In this document: piece by piece, positions 31,915-39,529 of the stretch
Layout: the number at the start of each line of letters is the position of its first letter
Numbering within the stretch: position 1 is the first letter of the stretch
Source: Streptomyces griseus subsp. griseus
Lineage (GTDB): Bacteria; Actinomycetota; Actinomycetes; Streptomycetales; Streptomycetaceae
Direction: 5' to 3'
DNA: 64,000 nt
Assembly: GCF_000720255.1 (NCBI RefSeq)
Contig: NZ_JOJE01000008.1
Coordinates: forward strand, 62,001 to 126,000
Position numbers and translations under genes: made by a program
Notes under the pieces: generated by a model
Databases searched by the model: none
The model's input: only the letters and a program-made list of their open reading frames with translations
What the model was told of the DNA's origin: nothing

Positions 31915-32649
31915 ATGAACAGGCCACTCGTAGCCATCCTCAGTGGGGCCGGTATCTCCACCGACTCCGGCATCCCCGACTACCGCGGGCCCAACGGGCT
32001 GTGGCGGCGGGACCCGGAGGCCGAGAAACTGGTGACGTACGAGTACTACATGGGGGACCCGGAGATCCGGCGCCGTTCCTGGCAGATGCGGCGCAAGAAC
32101 CGCACGCTGAAGGCGGAGCCGAACGCCGCGCACCGGGCCGTGGCGGAGCTGGAGCGGTCCGGGGTGCCGGTGCGGGTGATCACGCAGAACGTGGACGGGC
32201 TGCATCAGCTCGCCGGGATGCCCGCCCGCAAGGTGCTGGAACTCCACGGCACCGCGCGGGAGGTCGTGTGCACGGCGTGCCATGCGCGCGGCCCCATGGA
32301 GGAGGCGCTGGCGCGGGTCGAGGCCGGTGAGGAGGATCCGCCGTGCCGGGAGTGCGGAGGCATCCTCAAGTCGGCCACCGTCATGTTCGGCGAACGCCTC
32401 GACCCACAGGTCCTCGCCGAGGCCGTCGCCATCACCAAGGCCTGCCGGCTCTTCTTCGCCGTCGGCACCACCCTCCAGGTCCAGCCCGCCGCCGGCCTGG
32501 CCGGCATCGCCGCCGACCACGGCGCACGCCTGACCATCATCAACGCCGAGCCGACACCGTACGACGAGATCGCCGACGAGGTCGTCCGCGAACCGATCGG
32601 CACAGCACTCCCCCGGTTGCTGCGAGAGCTGAGCCTCAGCCCCGAGTGA
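31915..32649 (+). CDS. NAD-dependent protein deacylase (sirtuin, Sir2 family)
   Basis: A 244-residue sirtuin. GAGIST is at 11-16, TQNVDGLHQLAG at 90-101 and catalytic His111 in LELHG. Structural zinc ligands are C119, C122, C144 and C147. It removes acetyl or other acyl groups from protein lysines, consuming NAD and producing O-acyl-ADP-ribose and nicotinamide. The ATG start at 31915 gives the canonical N-terminus. ADP-ribose-processing genes (ARH, Nudix) lie just upstream. Confidence 0.94.
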   Translation: MNRPLVAILSGAGISTDSGIPDYRGPNGLWRRDPEAEKLVTYEYYMGDPEIRRRSWQMRRKNRTLKAEPNAAHRAVAELERSGVPVRVITQNVDGLHQLAGMPARKVLELHGTAREVVCTACHARGPMEEALARVEAGEEDPPCRECGGILKSATVMFGERLDPQVLAEAVAITKACRLFFAVGTTLQVQPAAGLAGIAADHGARLTIINAEPTPYDEIADEVVREPIGTALPRLLRELSLSPE

Positions 32650-32744
32650 AGCCGGACGACCAGTCGGGGCGATGCGCGCGGTACGTCGGGTGCCTCTCCC
32701 GGATCGGTGAGCGGACAGCGACCTCACCGTCCGCACCGTCCGCC

Positions 32745-33353
32745 TCACTCCCCTCCCGTGAAGATCCGGTCGACGTGATGGCGCAGGAGCGCCGCGGCGG
32801 ACCTCGTGTCGCGCTGGCCGACCAGGACGCCGGTGCCCAGGCCCGCTGACATGGCGAGCAGACTGATCGCTTCCACGCGTGGCTCCAGGTCGGCCTGGGT
32901 GAGGCCGGCTTCGCGTGCCTGGCGGAGGAGTTCCGTCAGGGTGTCCTCGGCGGCGTCGGGGTTGCGGATGAAGGGCTGAGCGGCCAGGGCGGGGTCGGTC
33001 ACGGCCAGTACGGCGTACGAGGTGTAGACGAGGTGGAAGGTGCGGCTCTCCTCGTCGCTGGGCAGTGACGCCATCAGAAGTGCCTCGATCACCGCGCGGG
33101 GGCCGGGGGCGTCCCCGGCGGCGCGGACCCGGGCGGCGACCCGCTCGCCGAACCTCTCGGCCAGGTGCTCGAGGCCGTGAAGCAGCAGCTTCTCCTTGGT
33201 CTCGAAGTAGTACTGCACGAGGCGCAGCGACACACCCGCCTCGGCGGCCACGTCCCGCATCCCCACGGCATGCAGTCCGCGTCGTCCCGCGACCCTGAGG
33301 AGTGCCTCGGCGATCTCGGTACGCCGTTCCCCGTGGTCCACACGCTTCGGCAT
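32745..33353 (-). CDS. TetR family transcriptional regulator
   Basis: A 202-residue TetR regulator with the HTH at about residues 10-55 (AEALLRVAGRRGLHAVGMRDVAAEAGVSLRLVQYYF). The ATG at 33353 (MPKRVDHG) fits the family N-terminus. It is divergent from an alpha/beta hydrolase gene. Twin palindromes in the shared 131-bp region are its probable operators, so it likely represses both itself and the hydrolase. Confidence 0.9.
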   Translation of the reverse strand: MPKRVDHGERRTEIAEALLRVAGRRGLHAVGMRDVAAEAGVSLRLVQYYFETKEKLLLHGLEHLAERFGERVAARVRAAGDAPGPRAVIEALLMASLPSDEESRTFHLVYTSYAVLAVTDPALAAQPFIRNPDAAEDTLTELLRQAREAGLTQADLEPRVEAISLLAMSAGLGTGVLVGQRDTRSAAALLRHHVDRIFTGGE

Positions 33354-33413
33354 GGGTCCCGCCTCCCGTTCCTGGTTCCGCCCGGCTGCCCGCACCGGGC
33401 GGCAGCGCCGTTA

Positions 33414-33451
33414 TGGTACAGCGGTATCAACTTGATGGTACGGTCGTATCA
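33414..33451. promoter_or_regulatory. twin TetR-type operators
   Basis: Two 16-bp imperfect palindromes, TGGTAC-AGCG-GTATCA (33414-33429) and TGGTAC-GGTC-GTATCA (33436-33451), are spaced 22 bp centre to centre, about two helical turns. They lie between the divergent TetR and hydrolase genes. Confidence 0.7.
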
Positions 33452-33484
33452 CAAAGAGTCGATCACCTCCGGAGGTGGCCACCC

Positions 33485-34402
33485 GTGCCCGAGACCACGA
33501 CCCGCGATCACGCCCGTCCGGACGTCGGGCGCTATGTGAACGACACCCTGCGCGAGCGCTATTTCGCCGCGTGCGACGCCGTCCACGCCCTGGGAGCGCA
33601 GGCTGTCGCGGAGGCGGAGGTGGAGAGCCGCTTCGGCACGACGCACGTCTACCGGTACGGCCCCGACGACCCGGCCGGCGAGTCCCGCACCCCGGTCGTG
33701 CTGGTGCACGGCGCCGGCAGCTGCTCGGCGATGTGGTACCCCAACACCCCCGCGCTCAGCGCCGACCGCCCGGTCTACGCGATCGACACGCCGGGCGATC
33801 CCGGGCGCAGCGTGCAGCGCGAGCCACTGCACGACCCCGAGCACGCCGCACAGTGGCTGGACGAGACGCTCGCCGGTCTCGGGCTCGACCGGTTCCACCT
33901 GGTCGGCACCTCCTACGGGGGATGGCTCGCCCTGAATCAGGCGCACCGCAGGCCGGACCGGCTCGCCTCGGTCACCCTGCTCGACCCCGGCGGACTGGAG
34001 AAGGTGGGTCTGCGCTTCTTCGTGTGGATCTTCGCCAGCCTCTTCGCGTCCTTCGCCCCCAAGGCGCTGCGCCCACGACTGGCGGCCTGGCTGGAGCAGC
34101 CGGTTCTCGTCGTGCCGCAGTTGCGCACGATGATCCATCGGGCCAGGCGCGCTTATCGCATACGCCGCCCGGCGCCGCTCCCCCTGTCCGAGGCCGACCT
34201 GGCCACCGTCCACACCCCGCTCTACCTGGTACTCGGCGAGCGAAGCCTCCTCGTGCACCCGCGCCGACAGCTGGAGCGGGTTCCGCGCCTGGTACCGGGC
34301 GCCCGGGCCGAGATCGTCATGAGCACCGGCCACGGCCCCCAGATCGACCACGCGGACGAGATCAACCGCCGGATGCTGGGCTTCATGGCCTCCGTGGACT
34401 GA
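33485..34402 (+). CDS. alpha/beta hydrolase
   Basis: A 305-residue alpha/beta hydrolase with oxyanion segment VLVHGAGSCSAMW, nucleophile elbow GTSYGGW, an acid in the region LVLGERS and a His in STGHGPQIDH. I chose GTG 33485 because GGAGGTGG at 33471-33478 is 6 bp upstream. The longer ORF would run through the operators. It is probably induced by the ligand of the divergent TetR regulator. The substrate is unknown. Confidence 0.87.
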   Translation: MPETTTRDHARPDVGRYVNDTLRERYFAACDAVHALGAQAVAEAEVESRFGTTHVYRYGPDDPAGESRTPVVLVHGAGSCSAMWYPNTPALSADRPVYAIDTPGDPGRSVQREPLHDPEHAAQWLDETLAGLGLDRFHLVGTSYGGWLALNQAHRRPDRLASVTLLDPGGLEKVGLRFFVWIFASLFASFAPKALRPRLAAWLEQPVLVVPQLRTMIHRARRAYRIRRPAPLPLSEADLATVHTPLYLVLGERSLLVHPRRQLERVPRLVPGARAEIVMSTGHGPQIDHADEINRRMLGFMASVD

Positions 34403-34513
34403 CCGCCACCGTCCAACCGAGTCCCTTACCTGTCACGTCATCGACTCCGCCGCACCGCCCTGCCAGGATCAACAGCGTTCGGAGCCCGGCCCTAGACCGC
34501 CCGGAAGGACGCC

Positions 34514-34861
34514 ATGACCGCCTACGCCATCGCGCACCTGCAGGACGCCACTCCCCACCCGGAGATCGCCGAGTACATCGAACGCATCACCGCCACGTTC
34601 GAGCCGTACGGCGGCCGCTTCCTCGTGCACGGCGCCCGGCACGAGGTGAAGGAGGGCGACTGGCCCGGTGCGGTGGTCCTGATCGGCTTCCCCGGCATCG
34701 TCGAGGCGCGGGCCTGGTGGGATTCGCCCGCCTACCAGTAGATCGCCCCACTGCGCTCACGTCACATCAAGGGCGACATCATCCTGGTCGACGGTGTCCC
34801 CGCGGACTACGACCCGACCACCACCGCACGAGCCGTTCGGGAAGCCCTGCCCGCCGAGTAG
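34514..34861 (+). pseudogene. DUF1330 protein interrupted by an in-frame TAG
   Basis: The frame opens at the ATG at 34514 after GGAAGGA and encodes a DUF1330 (dimeric alpha-beta barrel) protein. It is cut at TAG 34739-34741 after WWDSPAYQ. The same frame continues without other stops for 39 codons (IAPLRSRHIKGDIILVDGVP and on) to TAG 34859-34861, giving the full family length of about 115 residues. A single G-to-T change in an expected GAG would explain it. Options are a recent pseudogene, a sequencing error or amber readthrough. A terminator hairpin overlaps the true 3' end. Confidence 0.75.
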
Positions 34862-34887
34862 GCCCGGGGCCTGCTCGGCGGGCAGGG
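34845..34887. terminator. bidirectional terminator
   Basis: CCCTGCCCGCCGAG (34845-34858) pairs perfectly with CTCGGCGGGCAGGG (34874-34887). It overlaps the last codons of the DUF1330 frame and serves the convergent pectate lyase gene from the other side. Confidence 0.8.
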
Positions 34888-34906
34888 TGCGTGCTGTGCC
34901 CGACCG

Positions 34907-36487
34907 CTACGGCGTCACCGGACTGCCCCCGAAGGACACCACCAGGCGGCCGTCGGAAGCGAAGGACCAGGTCATGGCGCCGGAGTACGAGGAGCAGCGG
35001 GAGCCGTTCGTGCCGGTCCAGAACTGGTTGGTGCTGTCGGCGTCACCCACGGTCTTGTCATTGGAGCCGCTGACGGCGAACCGGCAGGAGGTGTTGCCGC
35101 GGAACACCGAAGTCCCCGCGTCCCAGGAGTAGTTGCGCTGAGCGTTGTCGACGCTCACATTGGACGCCACGGCCATCTTGCCGGGGTTGCTGTTGTAGGT
35201 GAACCCGTGCTTGCCGTTGCGGTAGGCGATGCTGTGCTGGACGACGTGGTTGACCGCGATGTCGTCGCCGCCGAGCTTGTAGCCGTTGCGGTCGCCGTTG
35301 GAGTTCACGGTGCCGTCGGAGAGGGTGCCGTTGTTGTAGGAGAGCGAGTACTCGATGGTCACCGGGCCGATGGCACCGGTGTCGGTCTTGGTGTACAAGT
35401 CCCAGCCGTCGTCGATGTTGTTGTGGGAGACGGCGTAGCGGAACACGTTCCCGGTGCCGGTGGTGAGTTTCGCGGCGAAGCCGTCGGCGTCCTCACCGTC
35501 GGAGTCGGCGTTGTCGTGCGACTCCGCACTCAGGATCAGGTTGTTGGACGGCCACTGGCTGCTCGGGGTGCTGGAGGCGATGCGGCCGAGCTGAAGGCCG
35601 GTGTCGCGGTTGAAGCGGGTCACCGTACGCTCGATGACGTTGTTGCTGCCGCCTACGTAGATCCCGTTGTCCCCGGCGCGTTCGACGACCAGGCCCTTGA
35701 CGTGCCAGTACGAGGCGTTGAGCTGGAGGCCACGGTTGGCGGGACTCTCGCTCTGCGCCGAGAAGTTCAGCACCGGCGTCTCACCCGGGTAGGCGGCCAG
35801 CGTGGTGCGGGCGGCGGACGTGCCGTCGTTGCCCTGCGGGATGGTGACGGTCGATGAGTAGGCGTACCTCCCGCCGCGCAGGTAGATCGTGCCGCCGGGG
35901 GTGATGCGGCTGATCGCCGAGGTCAGCGTGGTGGGCGCCGACTGGGTGCCGGCCGCGCCGTCCGTGCCGCCCGGTGCGACGTACAGCGCGGAGCTCGACG
36001 GCGGCGGTGTGGTGGTGCCGCTCACCTCGACGTCCAGATGGTCGACGTTGGGCAGACCGGCGGAGGTCGTGGGGGTGAGCCGGATGGTGTTGCTGCCCGA
36101 ATTCACCGGCACCGTCAGCGTCTTGGTCGTCCAGGTGCCCCACGCTCCGGTGCCGTCGAACGACGCCGTCGTGACGGTGGAGCCGTTGACGACGATGTTG
36201 GCGGGCCGGGCGGTGGTGGTGCCGTTGGCGAAGCGGACCTGCACGGTCGCGGTGCCCGCGGCGGAGGCGTTCACGGTGAACTGCGCATAGCCGCTGACCG
36301 CGTTGTCGCCGTTGCAGAATCCGCTGCCCGAGTAGCCGGACCAGTCGGAGTCGATGGTGCCGGTGCAGACCGCCGGGGAGCTCTCGGCCTCGTAGCGGGT
36401 GGGCGCGGCCTGCGCGGTGGTGCCGGACAGCGCGACGAGTGTGCCGGCGAGCAGGCTGACACAGGCGACGACGGATCTCCGTTGCAT
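34907..36487 (-). CDS. secreted pectate lyase-like protein (PL9 type) with N-terminal CBM
   Basis: 526 residues with a signal peptide (MQRRSVVACVSLLAGTLVAL, then AQA-AP). A CBM35/CBM6-like carbohydrate-binding beta-sandwich lies at about 32-155 (ARYEAES-type start, DWSGYSGSGF). A TTTPPPSSS linker leads to a right-handed parallel beta-helix (about 170-460). The segment SHDNADSDGEDADGFAAK matches the calcium Asp cluster and catalytic Lys of PL9 pectate lyases. It should cleave polygalacturonate by beta-elimination outside the cell. The start is the ATG at 36487 with GGAGA upstream. A palindromic operator sits at the predicted transcription start. Confidence 0.88.
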   Translation of the reverse strand: MQRRSVVACVSLLAGTLVALSGTTAQAAPTRYEAESSPAVCTGTIDSDWSGYSGSGFCNGDNAVSGYAQFTVNASAAGTATVQVRFANGTTTARPANIVVNGSTVTTASFDGTGAWGTWTTKTLTVPVNSGSNTIRLTPTTSAGLPNVDHLDVEVSGTTTPPPSSSALYVAPGGTDGAAGTQSAPTTLTSAISRITPGGTIYLRGGRYAYSSTVTIPQGNDGTSAARTTLAAYPGETPVLNFSAQSESPANRGLQLNASYWHVKGLVVERAGDNGIYVGGSNNVIERTVTRFNRDTGLQLGRIASSTPSSQWPSNNLILSAESHDNADSDGEDADGFAAKLTTGTGNVFRYAVSHNNIDDGWDLYTKTDTGAIGPVTIEYSLSYNNGTLSDGTVNSNGDRNGYKLGGDDIAVNHVVQHSIAYRNGKHGFTYNSNPGKMAVASNVSVDNAQRNYSWDAGTSVFRGNTSCRFAVSGSNDKTVGDADSTNQFWTGTNGSRCSSYSGAMTWSFASDGRLVVSFGGSPVTP

Positions 36488-36619
36488 CGTTTCTCCAGTG
36501 GGTGACTCGTCTGACCAGGATTCGGTGCTGGGCCCTTCACTGCGACGGCTCCGGGTGCGACGATCGGCTGGTTCGACAGTGTGAACGGAGCCGGCGAGCA
36601 GACCCCGCAACCGGAGGGG

Positions 36620-36664
36620 GAAAGCGCTTTCTCGGACCGTAGATGCTTGGTGTGTACGCGTCAA
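36620..36664 (-). promoter_or_regulatory. pectate lyase promoter with LacI-like operator at +1
   Basis: On the minus strand: -35 TTGACG (36664-36659), 17-bp spacer, -10 TACGGT (36641-36636). The perfect 12-bp palindrome GAAAGCGCTTTC (36620-36631) follows and covers the expected start point. The palindrome has the central CG of LacI-family sites. Confidence 0.7.
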
Positions 36665-36772
36665 TACGTGTGTATGTGATTGACGTTCATCCACATGAAT
36701 GCTGATGGTTCGTCAGGCGACGCCTGCGCGCGGGACGCCGGAAACCCCACGCAGTGGGCCGCCGAGCTGTGC

Positions 36773-36855
36773 TAAGGTCTCTGAGTTGCAGTTGTGGTAC
36801 CCATGAACCTATGTGCGCCTGACGGGAATGCTCCTTCAGGCGCTCTTCGTTTTTT
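36773..36855 (+). promoter_or_regulatory. cold-shock gene promoter and attenuator-like leader
   Basis: An extended -10-like TGTGCTAAGGT (hexamer 36773-36778) is followed by an untranslated leader. In the leader, GCGCCTGA (36815-36822) pairs with TCAGGCGC (36836-36843), with extra inner GGA/TCC pairing. A run of six T lies at 36850-36855. It looks like an intrinsic terminator inside the 5' UTR, 45 bp before the start codon. Confidence 0.55.
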
Positions 36856-36899
36856 CCGGCATCTCCGGATGGGGCCTCTGCCTACTGAAGGAGAAAGTC

Positions 36900-37103
36900 A
36901 TGGCACAGGGAACCGTGAAGTGGTTCAACGCTGAAAAGGGTTTCGGCTTCATCGCGCAGGACGGCGGCGGTCCGGACGTCTTCGCCCACTACTCGAACAT
37001 CGCGACCCAGGGCTTCCGTGAGCTCCAGGAGGGCCAGCGGGTCTCGTTCGACGTCACGCAGGGCCAGAAGGGCCCGCAGGCGGAGAACATCGTCCCCGCC
37101 TGA
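36900..37103 (+). CDS. cold-shock protein (CspA family)
   Basis: A 67-residue single cold-shock domain with RNP1 KGFGFI and an RNP2 variant VFAHY. It binds single-stranded RNA/DNA and acts as an RNA chaperone. The ATG at 36900 is preceded by GAAGGAG. The leader contains an attenuator-like hairpin. The gene is followed by a strong hairpin and then a DEAD-box helicase, a frequent pairing in Streptomyces. Confidence 0.95.
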   Translation: MAQGTVKWFNAEKGFGFIAQDGGGPDVFAHYSNIATQGFRELQEGQRVSFDVTQGQKGPQAENIVPA

Positions 37104-37125
37104 TCACCGGACGCGTATTCCGCTC

Positions 37126-37160
37126 ACCGGGGTCCCCACCGTCATGGTGCGGACCCCGGT
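37126..37160 (+). terminator. strong hairpin between csp and helicase genes
   Basis: ACCGGGGTCC (37126-37135) pairs with GGACCCCGGT (37151-37160), continued inward by CACC/GGTG after one C-C mismatch. A T-rich stretch follows. It would terminate the short csp transcript, with possible readthrough into the helicase. Confidence 0.65.
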
Positions 37161-37191
37161 TTGTGCTGTTCCCAGGAAGGCAGACACCTAC

Positions 37192-38871
37192 ATGTCCCGC
37201 AGGCCCCAGAAGGCGAACCGGCGCGCCTCGTCTCCCCCGCCGCCCGCTTCGTCGACGAGGGAGTTCCGGCTGCCGGAAGGCACGACACCCGCGCTTCCCG
37301 CCGTCGAGGACTTCGCCGATCTGGAGATGCCCGCGGGGCTGCTGAAGACCCTCACCGCGCAGGGCGTCACCACTCCCTTCCCCATCCAGGCCGCCACGCT
37401 GCCCAACTCGCTGGCCGGCCGTGACCTGCTGGGACGGGGACGCACCGGATCCGGAAAGACCCTCGCGTTCGGGCTGGCGCTCCTCGCCCGTACGGCCGGA
37501 CTGCGTGCGGAGCCCAAGGCGCCCCTCGCCCTGGTGCTGGTGCCCACCCGTGAACTGGCCCAGCAGGTGACGGACGCGCTGACCCCCTACGCGACGGCGG
37601 TGAACCTCCGGCTGACCACCGTGGTCGGCGGACTGTCCATCACCAAGCAGGCCGCCGTGATCCGGCGCGGCGCCGAGGTGCTCGTGGCGACCCCCGGCAG
37701 GCTCAACGACCTCGTGGACCGCGGGGACTGCGTGCTCGACGACGTACGCATCACGGTGCTGGACGAAGCCGACCAGATGACCGACATGGGCTTCCTGCCG
37801 CAGATCACCAAGCTGATCCGGCACGTGCGGCCCGACGGGCAGCGCATGCTCTTCTCCGCCACCCTGGACCGCAACATCGACCGCCTGGTGCAGCAGTTCC
37901 TGACCGACCCCGTGGTGCACTCCGTGGATCCGTCGGCGGGGGCGGTGACCACGATGGAGCACCATGTGTTCCACATCCAGGACGAGACCGACAAGAAGGC
38001 CGTGACCACGCGTATCGCGGCGCGGGACGGCCGGGTCATTCTCTTCCTCGACACCAAGAGGTCCGCCGACCGGCTCGCCAAGCGGCTCCTGGCCGTCGGG
38101 GTCCGCGCGGCGGCGCTGCACGGCGGCCGCTCCCAGCCGCAGCGCAACCGCACCCTGGAACAGTTCAAGAACGGTCAGGTCACCGCGCTGGTGGCGACGA
38201 ACGTGGCGGCCCGGGGCATACACATCGACGACCTCGACCTCGTCGTGAACGTCGATCCCCCCACCGACCACAAGGACTACCTCCACCGGGGCGGCCGCAC
38301 GGCCCGCGCCGGCGGCTCCGGCAGCGTGGTCACGCTGGTCCTGCCCGAGCAGAAACGGGAGGTCACCCGGCTCATGTCGGACGCGGGCATCCGCCCGCGG
38401 ACGGCCCGTGTCACGTCGAGCGACACGGAACTGGCCACCATCACCGGCGCCCGCGAGCCCTCCGGCGTGGCCGTCACCATCGAGGTCCCCCAGCAGGCCG
38501 CGCCGACGGCGTCCCGCCCGAAGCGGGGGTCCGCCACCGAGTCCGCCGGGCGCTCCGGCCGCCGACGCCGCAACGGCGGCGCGGCCAATGCGACGACGAC
38601 GGGTGCTGCCACCAGGACGGGAGGCCGGAACACCGACCGCCGCGCCTCGGCCGGCACGACGGCGGCGGGCAACACCTCCGCGACCGGCGGCCGCGGGTCT
38701 GCGACCAACGGCCGCGGCTCCGCCCGCCGGACGGGATCCGGCGGCGCCACGGGCGGTGCCACCGGAGCCGGCGGCCGCGGCTCCGACCGCCGGTCCGCGT
38801 CCGGGGCAGCGACCGGCACCGCCTCCGGCAAGGCGGCCCGAGGCTCGGGCCGGCGGTCCGCAGGGCGCTGA
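37192..38871 (+). CDS. DEAD-box ATP-dependent RNA helicase
   Basis: 559 residues. The helicase core (about 45-400) has the Q motif region FPIQAATLP, GRTGSGKT, PTRELAQQ, TPGRL, DEAD, SAT, and HRGGRTARAG. The C-terminal 150 residues are a low-complexity Gly/Ser/Thr/Arg tail (GRGSARRTGSGG-like), typical of RNA-binding tails. It unwinds structured RNA, probably at low temperature together with the cold-shock protein upstream. The ATG at 37192 lies 31 bp after the hairpin and follows an AGGAAGG site. Confidence 0.93.
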   Translation: MSRRPQKANRRASSPPPPASSTREFRLPEGTTPALPAVEDFADLEMPAGLLKTLTAQGVTTPFPIQAATLPNSLAGRDLLGRGRTGSGKTLAFGLALLARTAGLRAEPKAPLALVLVPTRELAQQVTDALTPYATAVNLRLTTVVGGLSITKQAAVIRRGAEVLVATPGRLNDLVDRGDCVLDDVRITVLDEADQMTDMGFLPQITKLIRHVRPDGQRMLFSATLDRNIDRLVQQFLTDPVVHSVDPSAGAVTTMEHHVFHIQDETDKKAVTTRIAARDGRVILFLDTKRSADRLAKRLLAVGVRAAALHGGRSQPQRNRTLEQFKNGQVTALVATNVAARGIHIDDLDLVVNVDPPTDHKDYLHRGGRTARAGGSGSVVTLVLPEQKREVTRLMSDAGIRPRTARVTSSDTELATITGAREPSGVAVTIEVPQQAAPTASRPKRGSATESAGRSGRRRRNGGAANATTTGAATRTGGRNTDRRASAGTTAAGNTSATGGRGSATNGRGSARRTGSGGATGGATGAGGRGSDRRSASGAATGTASGKAARGSGRRSAGR

Positions 38872-38890
38872 AGCGGGTCCCGGTCCGCTC

Positions 38891-38954
38891 CGGCGGGCCG
38901 CCGGACGGTGAAGCGGCCACGGCCCCCGGCCGACGGCGGGCCGCCGGACGGTGA
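38891..38954. repeat. 21-bp direct repeat in convergent intergenic region
   Basis: The same 21 bases occur at 38891-38911 and 38934-38954 (period 43 bp). A partly complementary arm, CCGTCCGG, lies at 38974-38981, so either copy can form a hairpin with it. It lies between the ends of the helicase and ogt genes and probably acts as a terminator cluster. Confidence 0.5.
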
Positions 38955-39015
38955 CGGCGGGCCCCGGTCCACTCCGTCCGGCCCGCCGGCGGCGCGGGCG
39001 GGCGGGCGGGCCACG

Positions 39016-39501
39016 CTAGAACAGGGCCGTGCCCTTTTCGAAGTCCAGCAGGCGTTGCTTGCGGGTCAGTCCGCCGCCGTAGCCGGTGAGGCTGCCGCTC
39101 GCTCCGATGACGCGGTGGCAGGGGACGATGATGCCGATGGGGTTGCGGCCGTTGGCGAGACCGACGGCGCGGGAGGCCTTGGGATTGCCCAGGGCGTCGG
39201 CGAGTTCGCCGTAGGAGCGGGTCTCGCCGTAGGGGATCCTGCGCAGTTGGTCCCAGACGCTGCGCTGGAACGGGGTTCCGGCCAGGCGCAGTTCGACGGT
39301 GAACTCCTTCAACCCGCCCGCGAAGTACGCCTCGAGTTGTTCCTCCGCCTCCGCGAAGAGGGCGGTGTCGGCTCGGGCGCCGAAGCTCTCCTCCGTCGGG
39401 CGGTGGCGCTGTTCGGTCATGTAGAGGCCGCACAGGACGCCGTCGTCCGCGACGAGGGTGAGGGGGCCGTACGGGCTGTCGATGACGGTGTGCTGCTTCA
39501 T
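39016..39501 (-). CDS. ogt: methylated-DNA-[protein]-cysteine S-methyltransferase
   Basis: 161 residues with the active-site motif IVPCHRV, acceptor C128, and the helix-turn-helix region IPYGETRSYGELA that binds DNA. It transfers the methyl group of O6-methylguanine to its own Cys in a suicide reaction. The ATG start at 39501 is 28 bp after the adaA-alkA stop, so the two alkylation-repair genes are an operon, read leftward. Confidence 0.95.
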   Translation of the reverse strand: MKQHTVIDSPYGPLTLVADDGVLCGLYMTEQRHRPTEESFGARADTALFAEAEEQLEAYFAGGLKEFTVELRLAGTPFQRSVWDQLRRIPYGETRSYGELADALGNPKASRAVGLANGRNPIGIIVPCHRVIGASGSLTGYGGGLTRKQRLLDFEKGTALF

Positions 39502-39529
39502 GGTGGTCCCTGAGTTTCCTTTACGGGCC

